Assembly: GCA_014192545.1 (NCBI GenBank)
Contig: BJHL01000002.1
Coordinates: forward strand, 636,863-700,862
From: Phycisphaerae bacterium
GTDB lineage: Bacteria; Planctomycetota; Phycisphaerae; Phycisphaerales; UBA1924
Direction: 5' to 3'
DNA: 64,000 nucleotides
Below are positions 15,558-25,757 of this stretch, piece after piece. The translations under genes and the position numbers were made by a program. The notes beneath the pieces were generated by a model, which saw nothing but the letters and a program-made list of their open reading frames with translations, made no database searches and was not told where the DNA came from. The first letter of the stretch is position 1. The number at the start of each line of letters is the position of its first letter.

Positions 15558-16712
15558 TCAATCACCCTTGAGGAAGTCCCCCACTTTCTTCCAGAAACCT
15601 TGGCTTTCGGGCATGACGGCTTTGTCTTCGCTTGCGGCGAAGTCACGCAGCATTTGTTCTTGCTTTGAAGTCAGTTTCTTGGGCACTTCGATTTTCACCA
15701 CGACGGCGAGGTCGCCTTTCTTGCCTGAGCGCAGGTTGGGCAGGCCTTTGCCTTGCACGCGGAAGAGTGTGCCGTGCTGGGTGGAGCGCGGAATCTCGAC
15801 TTTGGCCATGCCTTCAAACGTCGGCACGTCGATGTTCGCACCCAGTGCGGCTTGCGTGAAGCTGATGGGCATCTGCAAGATCAGGTGATCGCCTTCGCGC
15901 TGGAACATGTCGTGCGGCTTGACATCGACGACGACGTGCAGGTCACCTTTCATACCTTCGCCGTTGATACTCATCTCGGCGGGCGGCGGTTCACCTTCGC
16001 CCGGCACGCGAATGGCTTGGCCCGCTTGAATTCCCGGCGGAATTTTGACGGTGATTGCACGCTTGCCAGGAATGCGACCTTTGCCGCGACAGCCATCGCA
16101 AAACTCTTTGACGACTTCGCCGCGTCCGCCGCACGCGGGGCACGTTGTGACCATGCGGAACATGCCGCCAAGGCCCGCTTGCTGCACGCGACCTTGGCCG
16201 CCGCAGGTTTGGCATTTCACGGGCTTGCTGCCTGGCTTTGCGCCGGTGCCGGTACACTTTTTGCAGACTTCGAGGCGTGTGAATTCGACATCGCGCTCGC
16301 AGCCTTTGGAAACATCGTCGAGGGTAATTTCGACTTCGGTTTCGAGGTCGTAGCCGCGCACGGGGCCGCGTCGGCCGCCGCGACCGCCTTGGTTGCCCAT
16401 GCCTTCGAAGATGTCGTTGAACATCGAGAAGATGTCGGTGGGGTCCATGCGCGAGAAGTCGTGGGTCGCGGGACCGCCGCCGCGGCGCAGGCCGTCGTGG
16501 CCGAACTGGTCGTACACGCGCTTTTTCTCGGCGTCGGCGAGGACTTCATAGGCCTCGGCGCACTCTTTGAATTTGGCTTCGGCTTCTTTGTCACCCGGAT
16601 TGCGGTCGGGGTGATACTTCATGGCGAGCCGGCGATAGGCGCGCTTGATCTCTTCGGCATCAACGCCTTTGTCAACGCCGAGGATTTCGTAGTAGTCACG
16701 CGTCGTGGGCAT
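15558..16712 (-). CDS. dnaJ: Chaperone protein DnaJ (type I J-domain protein)
   Basis: 384 residues. Domains in order: J domain (DYYEILGVDKGVDAEEIKRAY, HPD in KYHPDRNPG), G/F-rich stretch, four CxxCxGxG-type zinc repeats (CKKCTGTGAKPG, CQTCGGQGR, CPACGGRGE, CDGCRGKGR), and C-terminal substrate-binding domains (ITVKIPPGIQAGQAIRV). Stimulates DnaK ATPase and delivers substrates. Start ATG at 16712 is only 13 bp from the boundary of the GxxExxY cassette, and no good ribosome-binding site is visible. The cassette therefore lies directly in the 5' region of dnaJ. Confidence 0.95.
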   Translation of the reverse strand: MPTTRDYYEILGVDKGVDAEEIKRAYRRLAMKYHPDRNPGDKEAEAKFKECAEAYEVLADAEKKRVYDQFGHDGLRRGGGPATHDFSRMDPTDIFSMFNDIFEGMGNQGGRGGRRGPVRGYDLETEVEITLDDVSKGCERDVEFTRLEVCKKCTGTGAKPGSKPVKCQTCGGQGRVQQAGLGGMFRMVTTCPACGGRGEVVKEFCDGCRGKGRIPGKRAITVKIPPGIQAGQAIRVPGEGEPPPAEMSINGEGMKGDLHVVVDVKPHDMFQREGDHLILQMPISFTQAALGANIDVPTFEGMAKVEIPRSTQHGTLFRVQGKGLPNLRSGKKGDLAVVVKIEVPKKLTSKQEQMLRDFAASEDKAVMPESQGFWKKVGDFLKGD

Positions 16713-16725
16713 TTTTGAAACTCGC

Positions 16726-17199
16726 TTACCACAGAGACACAGAGGCACAGAGAGAAGTCAGAGGACTCGGCGATGGATGCCCTTCGTCATGACGGGGACG
16801 TGGAAATTCAAAAGTAAACCGATTCGCTTGTTGAGTAGTCGCATGTAGTTGAGCAGTTGTGCTTCATGCACAGGAAGCACAACTTCAACTGCCTTGAGTT
16901 CGAGCACGACGAGACCATTCACCAACATGTCGGCGCGATATGCGGCATCGATGGTCACATCACGATACACGATGGGGACATTGACTTGACGCAACACATC
17001 AAGCCCGCGGTGCGCAAGTTCGATTGCGAGACACTGCTCATATACGGCCTCCAGCAAACCAGGCCCGAGCGATTTGTGCACTTCAATAGCGGCACCGATG
17101 ATCTGCTGCGTGAGCGGATCACGTTCCTGTTCCGGATTGACCAGTCCCGTCCCAGCCAATCTCAACGCCTTTCTCTGTGGCTCTGTGTCTCTGTGGTAA
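16726..17199 (-). mobile_element. Inverted-repeat-bounded single-gene cassette carrying a GxxExxY gene
   Basis: Left end 16726-16756 reads TTACCACAGAGACACAGAGG then CACAGAGAGAA. The right end 17171-17199 is its reverse complement except for one substitution and a 2-nt indel. The 474-bp unit carries one gene and lies between groEL1 and dnaJ. No target-site duplication is obvious. The partner unit at 18872-19337 has the same design. Confidence 0.8.
16758..17165 (-). CDS. GxxExxY protein, PD-(D/E)XK nuclease-like
   Basis: About 135 residues. The family signature GLLEAVY (GxxExxY) follows IIGAAIEVHKSLGPG. A nuclease-like D..ELK motif is visible in AYRADMLVNGLVVLELKAVE, with later Q and Y positions (HEAQLLNYMRLL) as in PDDEXK_3. 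No ATG precedes the conserved start; TTG at 17165 or 17159 is suggested, just inside the inverted repeat. The frame continues open to 17276 through the repeat (HRDTEPQRKAL), which is read-through of the terminal repeat. Family function is not established; these genes are often lone insertions near repeats. Confidence 0.82.
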   Translation of the reverse strand: MRLAGTGLVNPEQERDPLTQQIIGAAIEVHKSLGPGLLEAVYEQCLAIELAHRGLDVLRQVNVPIVYRDVTIDAAYRADMLVNGLVVLELKAVEVVLPVHEAQLLNYMRLLNKRIGLLLNFHVPVMTKGIHRRVL

Positions 17200-17200
17200 A

Positions 17201-17235
17201 CAAAATTCACACGCGCCCGTCTCCAGACGCGTGTG
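17201..17235 (-). terminator. Terminator behind groEL1
   Basis: On the minus strand: 8-bp stem CACACGCG / CGCGTGTG followed by AATTTTG. It sits between the groEL1 stop and the GxxExxY cassette, so dnaJ may have its own promoter. Confidence 0.6.
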
Positions 17236-17241
17236 CAAATC

Positions 17242-18858
17242 TCAGACAGTTGCGCCGGTTTCGGCTTTCTTATCATCCTTCAAGTCAGTAATCAGCACGT
17301 CGGTCGTCAGCATGAGGCCGGCAACGCTCGCTGCGTTGATGAGGGCGGTTTTGGCGACCAGGGCTGCGTCGATGATGCCGGTTTTGACGAGGTCTTCGTA
17401 CTCGCCGGTACCGGCGTTGAAGCCTTGGTTGCCCTTGGCTTCCTTCACGTTTTCGACGACGACATCGCCATCGAAGCCGGCGTTTTCAGCGATTTGCTTG
17501 CAGGGGTACTCGACAGCCTTGAGGACGATTTCGAAGCCGAGCTTTTCGTCGTCGTTCTTGCTCTTCTTTTGGGCCGCCTTGATTGCATCTTGTGTGCGGA
17601 GCAGGGCAACGCCGCCGCCTGGGACGTAGCCGTCCTTGGCTGCTGCGCGGGTGCTCTTGAGAGCGTCATCGACGAGGTCCTTGGTGGCCTTCATCACGCT
17701 CTCGGTTGCACCGCCGACGCTGATCATCGCGACGCCGCTGGTGAGCTTGGCGAGGCGTTCCATGAGCTTCTCACGGTCGTATTCGCTGGTGCTCTTGTCG
17801 TACTGAGCCTTGATCTGATCGGCCCGGCTCTTGATGTCCTTCTTGTTGCCGGCACCTTCGATGATGGTCGTGTCATCCTTGGTGATGACGACCTTCTTGG
17901 CGCGGCCCAGTTCGCTGACTTCGACGCTCTCGAGCGTGCGGCCCAGATCTTCGCTGATGAAGTTGCCGCCCGTGAGAGTCGCGATGTCGGCCATCATGGC
18001 CTTGCGACGATCGCCAAAGCCCGGAGCCTTGACGGCGCAGATCTTCAGCATGCCGCGGAGGCGGTTGACGACGAGCGTTGCGAGAGCTTCGTTCTCAACT
18101 TCTTCGGCGACGATCAGCAAGGGCTTGCTGCTCATGGCGACTTTGTTGAGCAGGGGCAGCAGATCAACAAGGTTGCTGATCTTCTTTTCGTAGAGCAGGA
18201 TGTACGCGTCTTCGAGCACGCACTCGCCGGTCTTGGGGTCGGTCATGAAGTAGGGCGAGAGGTAGCCCTTGTCGAACTGCATGCCTTCGACGTAATCGAG
18301 CGTGGTGGTTGCGCCCTTGCCGTCTTCGATTTCGACGACGCCGTTTGCGCCGACTTTGTCGATGGCTTGCGCGATGAGTTCGCCCACGTTGGCGTCGTGG
18401 TTGGCGCTGACCGTTGCGATCTTCTTGTAGTCGTCCTTGCCCTTGCACTTGATGGCCATGCCATCGATTGCTTCGGCAGCGGCTTCGGCAGCTTTGTTGA
18501 TGCCGCGTTGGAGCATGACGGGGTTTGCGCCAGCGGTGACGTGACGCAGGCCTTCAGTGAAGATGGCTTGCGCGAGCACGGTGGCGGCGGTGGTGCCGTC
18601 ACCCGCTTTGTCGGCAGTGCGCTTGGCGACTTCGTTCACCATCTTGGCGCCCATCGCTTGAAAAGGCTCGGGCAGCGAGACTTCCTTGCTGACCGAAACG
18701 CCGTCTTTGGTGACGTGCGGTCCGCCGTAGGACTTTTCGATGACGACATGGCGACCACTGGGGCCCATGGTGCATTTGACGGCTTCGGCCAGACGATCAA
18801 CGCCTTTTTTCATTTCGATCAGGGCGTTGTCAGAGAACATGATTTGCTTGCTTGACAT
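17242..18858 (-). CDS. groEL: Chaperonin GroEL, copy 1 (no GGM tail)
   Basis: 538 residues. Typical Cpn60 features: [16 protein letters not shown] near the N-terminus, the ATP-binding loop [17 protein letters not shown], the apical domain, [14 protein letters not shown] and [12 protein letters not shown]. The C-terminus ends [13 protein letters not shown] and lacks the Gly-Gly-Met tail present in copy 2, so the chamber interior of the two chaperonins should differ. The ribosome-binding site (GGAG, seven bases upstream) lies just outside the adjacent four-helix-bundle cassette. Shares a single groES with copy 2. Confidence 0.96.
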   Translation of the reverse strand: MSSKQIMFSDNALIEMKKGVDRLAEAVKCTMGPSGRHVVIEKSYGGPHVTKDGVSVSKEVSLPEPFQAMGAKMVNEVAKRTADKAGDGTTAATVLAQAIFTEGLRHVTAGANPVMLQRGINKAAEAAAEAIDGMAIKCKGKDDYKKIATVSANHDANVGELIAQAIDKVGANGVVEIEDGKGATTTLDYVEGMQFDKGYLSPYFMTDPKTGECVLEDAYILLYEKKISNLVDLLPLLNKVAMSSKPLLIVAEEVENEALATLVVNRLRGMLKICAVKAPGFGDRRKAMMADIATLTGGNFISEDLGRTLESVEVSELGRAKKVVITKDDTTIIEGAGNKKDIKSRADQIKAQYDKSTSEYDREKLMERLAKLTSGVAMISVGGATESVMKATKDLVDDALKSTRAAAKDGYVPGGGVALLRTQDAIKAAQKKSKNDDEKLGFEIVLKAVEYPCKQIAENAGFDGDVVVENVKEAKGNQGFNAGTGEYEDLVKTGIIDAALVAKTALINAASVAGLMLTTDVLITDLKDDKKAETGATV

Positions 18859-18871
18859 GGGGAACTCCAGA

Positions 18872-19337
18872 AGGCACTAGGGACTGGGCACTGGGCACTG
18901 GGGCCAAGGCACAGAAGCAGTGCCGGACTAAGCGTTTCGGTCTTCCAAACTTCGAATCAGCGCCGCGAGGATGCGGCCACACTCATTAACACGTTCAAGA
19001 ATTGCGTCATATGTACTTTGGCTGACGTAAGCGAAGCGAACACAAAGCAAGGCCTGCGTGTCGATCTCGTACAGTGAGCCACGAGCAGTACGAAGGAATC
19101 GGATGTAGTCAGCCGTCGTGCCGCGACCATAGCCCTCGGCGATATTGCTTGGAACCGACACGCAGGCTCGGCGAAGTTGCGACACAAGTCCGAATCGCTC
19201 TTCGACAGGTAAAGACTTCGTGAATTGCATGACGTCGCTGGCGAGTTCCATCGCCTTCTGCCACGCTACAAGGTCGCGATGTGAGCGAATCTCACTCATG
19301 TCTTTCACCAATGCCCAGTGCCTAGTCCCTAGTGCCT
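18872..19337 (-). mobile_element. Inverted-repeat-bounded single-gene cassette carrying a four-helix-bundle (S23-like) gene
   Basis: Ends 18872-18897 and 19312-19337 are 26-nt inverted repeats with one mismatch (TGCCCAGTGCC then T/C then AGTCCCTAGTGCCT). The 466-bp unit carries one gene, starts 4 bp behind the groES stop and ends 14 bp before the groEL1 ATG. Its design matches the 474-bp GxxExxY unit. Confidence 0.8.
18928..19299 (-). CDS. Four-helix bundle protein (23S rRNA intervening-sequence protein family)
   Basis: About 123 residues from the ATG at 19299; TTG or GTG starts a few codons upstream are possible. Family pattern: SHRDLVAWQKAMELASDVMQ, LPVEERFGLVSQLRRACVSVPSNIAEGYGRG, DYIRFLRTARGSLYEIDTQAL. 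Related proteins are encoded within intervening sequences of split 23S rRNA genes. They form pentameric four-helix bundles, and their role is unknown. Here the gene lies alone between groES and groEL1 inside an inverted-repeat unit. In the transcript the repeats could pair into a long stem, as in rRNA intervening sequences (inference). Confidence 0.88.
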   Translation of the reverse strand: MSEIRSHRDLVAWQKAMELASDVMQFTKSLPVEERFGLVSQLRRACVSVPSNIAEGYGRGTTADYIRFLRTARGSLYEIDTQALLCVRFAYVSQSTYDAILERVNECGRILAALIRSLEDRNA

Positions 19338-19341
19338 GCGT

Positions 19342-19632
19342 TTAGCCTTCAACGACGCCCAGCAACTCACTCTCTCGCATGATGAGCAGCTTGGTGCCCT
19401 TCACTTCGACTTCGGTGCCGGCGTAGCGGCCGTAGACGACGTGGTCGCCGATGCGGACGCTCATTTCGGCGCGCTTGCCGTTTTCGAGGCGCTTGCCTGG
19501 GCCGGCGGCGACGACTTCGCCGCGCATGGGCTTTTCCTTGGCGGTTTCGGGCAGGAACAGGCCCGAGGCGGTTTTGGTTTCACCTTCGATGGGCTTGACG
19601 AGAACACGATCTTCGAGCGGCTTGACGGCCAT
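19342..19632 (-). CDS. groES: Co-chaperonin GroES
   Basis: 96 residues. [35 protein letters not shown], the mobile-loop region, then [15 protein letters not shown] and [34 protein letters not shown] are characteristic. Start at the ATG 19632 with AAGGAG upstream. It is the only groES in the window and lies between the two groEL genes, so it may serve both. The four-helix-bundle cassette begins 4 bp after its TAA. Confidence 0.95.
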   Translation of the reverse strand: MAVKPLEDRVLVKPIEGETKTASGLFLPETAKEKPMRGEVVAAGPGKRLENGKRAEMSVRIGDHVVYGRYAGTEVEVKGTKLLIMRESELLGVVEG

Positions 19633-19826
19633 TGGTAAACTCCTTCTCTGCATGACATGCGACGCGCTGCGCGCGTAGCGAACTGTTTGACGAACCAACT
19701 CTCTCACGAATCACTAAGTCACTGACTCAATCACCTGCTGAATCACTGCACGAATCACCTGCGGTGCATGCGACAGTCGCTGCGCCGCACCGGGCCACAT
19801 CGGGCCGGTTGCATCAGCAGCAACAC

Positions 19827-20054
19827 TTACACCTTCGGTCGCGAGCTGCCGCCGCCTGCTCCGCCAAGGGGCTTGACGGCCTTGGGTGCGGGTGCTTGGC
19901 CTGGGCCGCTGCTGCCGGGCTTGCCTTGCGGGTGTTCCTCTGTAGGCATGCCCACGTCGCTGCCGGCTTCGACTTGGAAGATGTTCTTCTTCGGAGCCAT
20001 GGGCGAGGTGCCGCTGGCGCCGAGTTTGTTGCGAAGGTCTGAAGCTTTGGCCAT
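19827..20054 (-). CDS. Small protein of unknown function between groEL2 and groES
   Basis: 75 residues, hydrophilic, Gly/Pro/Ser-rich, and probably disordered: MAKASDLRNKLGASGTSPMAPKK, then GKPGSSGPGQAPAPKAVKPLGG and a basic end. A short helical N-terminus precedes PKKNIFQVEAGSDV. It lies 29 bp behind groEL2 in the same orientation, so co-transcription is likely. Supported by position and amino-acid pattern rather than homology; I recognise no family. Confidence 0.6.
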   Translation of the reverse strand: MAKASDLRNKLGASGTSPMAPKKNIFQVEAGSDVGMPTEEHPQGKPGSSGPGQAPAPKAVKPLGGAGGGSSRPKV

Positions 20055-20083
20055 TGATCAACTCACTTTCTGTGACGATGGGT

Positions 20084-22256
<2,173 letters not shown>

Positions 22257-23162
22257 ATGAACGTGCGAGTTTTTCCAGCGGCGACAATGGGTCTGGTTCT
22301 CTTGGCGGGTGGGATCGGCGGAATGACCAGCCACGCTTGCGGGCAGATCGTTCCCATCGCCGTCGAAGGCAGCGTCTCCGCGCGGACGGGCCAAGTGATC
22401 GCGCCGCTCCCGCCGGCAACGACCGATTCATTTACCACGCTCGATGACGAAGCCATCGGCACCAGCGCAACCATTTTTCGAAACTACGGCGGTGTCGCAT
22501 CGGCGCGCACGCAGATCACTCAGCCCACACCCCATCAGATTCGCTTCACCGGACGGAGCGACGCCTCGCACATCGGCACTGACTGGGCTGGGTTTGGCGA
22601 GAACGCGGAAACTTCCTGCTCCGCACGCGTGGTTGTAAGCGTGCCGTCCACACTTGCTCTGGCGGGCACCATCTTTGAGTTCGTGCCCAGCGGCATTCCA
22701 GGTCCTTACTTCGCGACTACCAGCGTGCGGGTGTTCGTGAACGACACGCTGGTGCACAGCCGGGTCATGGACGGCCTCAACATCTTTAGCCCTCCGACGC
22801 TGCCCTGGACCTCGGCAACGTTGCTGCCCGGAGATCAAGTCCGCATCGAGGCTGGCACCACCGCCTACTCGGGAAGGGCACTCGTGCCCCCCTACGGCGG
22901 CGCCTCGCCCTATCCCGCCGAGACGTGGTTCGACTTTACCGTGACCGCCACCGGCGTCACTCCGGCTTGCGACTCGATCGACTTCAATGGAAACGGCGTG
23001 TTTCCAGAGGATCAAGATGTGGTTGACTTCCTGAATGTTCTCGCCGGTGCTCCCTGCCCGTCGCCCGTGCCGTGCGATATCGACTTCAACAACAACGGCG
23101 TCTTTCCGGAAGACCAGGACGTTGTGGACTTCTTTAATGTGCTTGCCGGCGCGGCGTGCTGA
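22257..23162 (+). CDS. Secreted protein with two GC-type dockerin repeats
   Basis: 301 residues. A signal peptide (MNVRVFPAATMGLVLLAGGIGGMTSHACG) precedes a beta-rich domain of about 220 residues with conserved Trp, Pro and Gly positions but no recognised family (SARVVVSVPSTLALAGTIFEF, VRVFVNDTLVHSRVM). The C-terminus carries two units of D-x-I-D-F-N-x-N-G-VFPEDQDVVDF-x-NVLAGA-x-C. These repeats probably anchor the protein to the cell surface or a complex. A terminator follows. Codon use is more C-ending than in neighbouring plus-strand genes. Confidence 0.85.
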   Translation: MNVRVFPAATMGLVLLAGGIGGMTSHACGQIVPIAVEGSVSARTGQVIAPLPPATTDSFTTLDDEAIGTSATIFRNYGGVASARTQITQPTPHQIRFTGRSDASHIGTDWAGFGENAETSCSARVVVSVPSTLALAGTIFEFVPSGIPGPYFATTSVRVFVNDTLVHSRVMDGLNIFSPPTLPWTSATLLPGDQVRIEAGTTAYSGRALVPPYGGASPYPAETWFDFTVTATGVTPACDSIDFNGNGVFPEDQDVVDFLNVLAGAPCPSPVPCDIDFNNNGVFPEDQDVVDFFNVLAGAAC

Positions 23163-23200
23163 CACTATTGCAACATCGCGAACCAATTGAGAGCGCCAAA

Positions 23201-23229
23201 AACGTCGGCACCTAGTGCCGACGTTATTT
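23201..23229 (+). terminator. Intrinsic terminator behind the dockerin gene
   Basis: Perfect 11-bp stem AACGTCGGCAC / GTGCCGACGTT with loop CTA, followed by ATTTC. The A-run on the left also makes it usable on the minus strand for the RNHCP gene. Confidence 0.8.
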
Positions 23230-23239
23230 CGCATTCCCA

Positions 23240-23632
23240 TCACCTAAACCCATCCAACGGAAACGCAGGGTTTGCCAGTGGCCTTAGGGCCAGCGCCAGC
23301 AGGGCTCGTTCGGAGTCGTCGCCGGCGATGCGGTTGGTTTTGAGGGTGTGGCAGGCGGTGCAGCGGTGGATGATGGCCCATTCGCCGGTGCCGAGGCCGG
23401 TGCGCGAGGAGTTGTGGTCGTCGCCGCGGACTTCGAGGGCGATGGGGGCCATGGGGGCTTTGCAGGGGTTGGCGCGGTCGCCTGGGGTTTCGTCGACGTG
23501 CCGGCTGTAGAGGCAGGCGGGACAGTGGTTGCGATGCTTGGTGCCCCAAGCGATGCCGGGGACTTGGAGTTTGCAGTGAATGCAGGTGAAGCCGTCCGAC
23601 TCGTGTCGGCGTTGGTGATCGTGTTTTGACAT
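23240..23632 (-). CDS. RNHCP-domain protein
   Basis: 130 residues. Contains the family name-giving motif RNHCPACLYSRHVDE, preceded by a CIHCKL pair and followed by CTACHTLKTNRIAGDD, making a predicted zinc-binding fold with three Cys pairs. Function of the family is unknown. Start at the ATG 23632 (MSKHDHQRR). Stands alone, convergent with the dockerin gene and divergent from frr. Confidence 0.85.
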   Translation of the reverse strand: MSKHDHQRRHESDGFTCIHCKLQVPGIAWGTKHRNHCPACLYSRHVDETPGDRANPCKAPMAPIALEVRGDDHNSSRTGLGTGEWAIIHRCTACHTLKTNRIAGDDSERALLALALRPLANPAFPLDGFR

Positions 23633-23869
23633 TGGTGATGACCGAGAGCGAAGAAACGTTTCGTCAAGCTGCAAGGGCAGCGGTCGCCTGACAGCGACTC
23701 GGGCCGCGCGCAGGCATCGCGCGGGACACTCGGGGATGAGTGGATGAGTCGGGAAACGGGCTGTCAGGCAATGGCGGTCATCAGCTCGATTGTAGTCAAC
23801 GGATTTCGCGAGTGCCTGTTGGAACGTGAGGGTTGTGGTAAGGTCGCGGCGGCTTCGCTATCATGCGAT

Positions 23870-24439
23870 ATGAACGATCCAGACACTATTCTTCTCGAAG
23901 CCGAAGCCGCGATGGAAAAGGCTTTGGACTATCTCAAGGCCGAGTTCAAGGGCGTGCGGACGGGGCGTGCGAGTCCGTCGATGGTTGAGTTTCTGAAGGT
24001 TGAGGCGTATGGGAGCTTCACGGACCTGAAGGGCTTGGCGTCGATCAATGTGCCTGAGCCGACGCAGCTACTGATCAAGCCGTTTGACGCGACGCTGCTG
24101 CATGCGATCAAGAACGCGATTGACAAGAGCGGCATGGGCGTGAACCCGATGGTGGAAGGGAAGATGCTGCGCATCAATCTTCCGCCTATGAGCCAGGAAC
24201 GCCGGCAGAAGGAATCGCTGCGCATCAAGAAGATGGCGGAAGAGCAGAAGGTGATTATGCGCAACGCGCGGCGTGATGCGAACAAGCACGCGGACGCGCT
24301 GAAGAACAACCCGGCGAAGCACGTGCCGGAAGATGAGATTGAGCAACTGAAGAATGAGATTCAGGAGTTGCTGAAGAAGTATGAGACAGAGACGGATAAG
24401 CGGCTGGATGACAAGACGAAGGAGATTATGACGATATAG
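23870..24439 (+). CDS. frr: Ribosome recycling factor
   Basis: 189 residues. Conserved AAMEKALDYLKAEFKGVRTGRASPSMVE, then a beta domain with LASINVPEPTQLLIKPFD, and the C-terminal helix RRDANKHADALK...KRLDDKTKEIM. With EF-G it splits post-termination ribosomes. ATG at 23870 chosen from family length (E. coli 185). The usual partner pyrH is not adjacent. The stop is followed by an octamer array and then a terminator. Confidence 0.95.
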   Translation: MNDPDTILLEAEAAMEKALDYLKAEFKGVRTGRASPSMVEFLKVEAYGSFTDLKGLASINVPEPTQLLIKPFDATLLHAIKNAIDKSGMGVNPMVEGKMLRINLPPMSQERRQKESLRIKKMAEEQKVIMRNARRDANKHADALKNNPAKHVPEDEIEQLKNEIQELLKKYETETDKRLDDKTKEIMTI

Positions 24440-24445
24440 GGGGAA

Positions 24446-24470
24446 GAAGTACCGAAGTACCGGAGTGCGG
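24446..24470 (+). repeat. Octamer array GAAGTACC behind frr
   Basis: GAAGTACC twice, then GGAGTGCGG, beginning 6 nt after the TAG. The same unit recurs inverted at 24697-24745. Confidence 0.85.
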
Positions 24471-24510
24471 AGCCTCGAATTTTTGTGGCTCGTAGTGCAA
24501 GAATTGAATG

Positions 24511-24536
24511 GAGCCCCGGGGTGGGGCTCTTTTTTT
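24511..24536 (+). terminator. Intrinsic terminator of frr
   Basis: Stem GAGCCCC / GGGGCTC with a 5-nt loop, followed by seven T. Confidence 0.88.
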
Positions 24537-24630
24537 CATTTCAGTTGCGCGATCTGCGCACTGGGTGCTGTGCGCAGGTCGATCATCGTGGCACGTTGCG
24601 TACGCGTGGGAGTTCGAGACTCGGTCCGAG

Positions 24631-24745
24631 ACTTCACACTTCACTCTTCACACTTCACACTTCACACTTCACACTTCACTCTTCACTCTTCGCACTTCGG
24701 TACTCCGGTACTCCGGTACTTCGGTACTTCGGTACTTCGGTACTC
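24631..24745 (-). repeat. Long tandem array: GAAGTACC octamers then GAAGTGT/GAAGAGT heptamers
   Basis: Read on the minus strand from the dockerin gene stop, about six octamers of GAAGTACC or GGAGTACC are followed by about nine heptamers GAAGTGT or GAAGAGT. The heptamer block contains a TGA at almost every junction. It begins 6 nt behind the stop. Confidence 0.9.
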
Positions 24746-24751
24746 GTCCGC

Positions 24752-25657
24752 TCAACACGCTCCGCCAGCAAGCACGTTGAAGAAATCAATCACGTCTTGG
24801 TCTTCGGGGAAGACGCCGTTGTTGTTGAAGTCGATGTCGTTGCAGGGTGCGCATTCCGCGCCGGCGAGGACGTTGAAGAAATCGATCACGTCTTGGTCTT
24901 CGGGAAAGACATCGTTGTTGTTGAAATCGATATCGTCGCAGGATGTGGGGCGAACGAAGGTGACGATGAGGCGGGGGCGTTTGCCTTCGCCGCTGGTTTC
25001 GCGAGCGAGCATGCGGCGGGCGGTGTTTTCCGTTGATTCATCGCCGCGGACGAGCAGGCCAGTGTTGGTTGCGGGGGCATCGAGCCATGACTGCACAACG
25101 GCGGCAAAGTCAGGGCTGCTGGGCCATGTGACTTTGGCTGCGCCAACGACGAGTTGCGAGGAGAGGACGGTGGCGATGTAATCGCCGCCTGGGATCGTCC
25201 AGGATGACGTTGGTTGGCAGGCGGCGTACCACGTTGCGTCGCCGGCTTGCGCGTTTGCGCCGCCGCCTTGTGCGCCGGCGGGGATAGTCGGGCCTTCGCA
25301 CCATGCTCGCGTGACGCTGTGGATGCTGGCGGGCAGGGGCGCGGAGTTGGAGGCTTGGTTGATGTCGATTTGCAGTTGAACGCTGGTGATGGTGCTGCCA
25401 GCGGGGATGGCGGAGACATCGAATCGCAGCAGTGTGCGGCGGGTTTGATTGAGTGAGTTGTTGCCAATAAAGATGTACTCGCCGCTGCCGTTGGCGAGGG
25501 GGGCGATGGAGGAACTTTCGTAGAGGGTGGCGTCAGCGACGGCGATGAATTCGATGGACGCTTGCGCAAAGCAAACGGCCGGAGCGAGGGTGATCGCTCC
25601 GGCCGTGAGTATGTGAGCCAGAATCGTGCGGCGGGGTTTGGTGAGCGTGGACATCAT
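24752..25657 (-). CDS. Secreted DNRLRE-type protein with two GC-type dockerin repeats
   Basis: 301 residues. A signal sequence (RRTILAHILTAGAITLAPAVCFAQ) is followed by a DNRLRE-like carbohydrate-binding beta-sandwich: DATLYESSSIAPLANGSGEY, RTLLRFDVSAIPAGSTITSVQLQ, then NTGLLVRGDE and RPRLIVTF. Two C-terminal units D-I-D-F-N-N-N-x-VFPEDQDVIDFFNVLAG follow. The DNA of these repeats is nearly identical to that in the next gene upstream, suggesting recent duplication or gene conversion. Start ATG 25657 or 25654; no clear ribosome-binding site. The gene ends in a long tandem repeat array. Confidence 0.86.
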   Translation of the reverse strand: MMSTLTKPRRTILAHILTAGAITLAPAVCFAQASIEFIAVADATLYESSSIAPLANGSGEYIFIGNNSLNQTRRTLLRFDVSAIPAGSTITSVQLQIDINQASNSAPLPASIHSVTRAWCEGPTIPAGAQGGGANAQAGDATWYAACQPTSSWTIPGGDYIATVLSSQLVVGAAKVTWPSSPDFAAVVQSWLDAPATNTGLLVRGDESTENTARRMLARETSGEGKRPRLIVTFVRPTSCDDIDFNNNDVFPEDQDVIDFFNVLAGAECAPCNDIDFNNNGVFPEDQDVIDFFNVLAGGAC

Positions 25658-25757
25658 GTCAGGTTCGTTTCTCAACCTTCGGCGGTTGCGAGAGACCGGA
25701 TCAAGATGAAGAACACAAACCAAGGCTTATCCGACGCAGATTATCTTGCTGGGCGGT

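Larger units (their letters stand above)
24440..24751. other. Convergent intergenic region built almost entirely of repeats and a terminator
   Basis: 312 bp between the frr stop and the stop of the opposing dockerin gene. It holds a plus-sense octamer array, the frr terminator, and a long minus-sense array of heptamers and octamers. No coding sequence. Confidence 0.85.

Noticed and set aside
17166-17276. N-terminal extension of the GxxExxY protein from the ATG at 17276
   Set aside because: It reads through the terminal inverted repeat and overlaps the end of groEL1, so it is not part of the family protein.
24631-24745. CRISPR-like repeat array
   Set aside because: Units are 7-8 nt with no spacers and no cas genes nearby; it is a simple tandem array.
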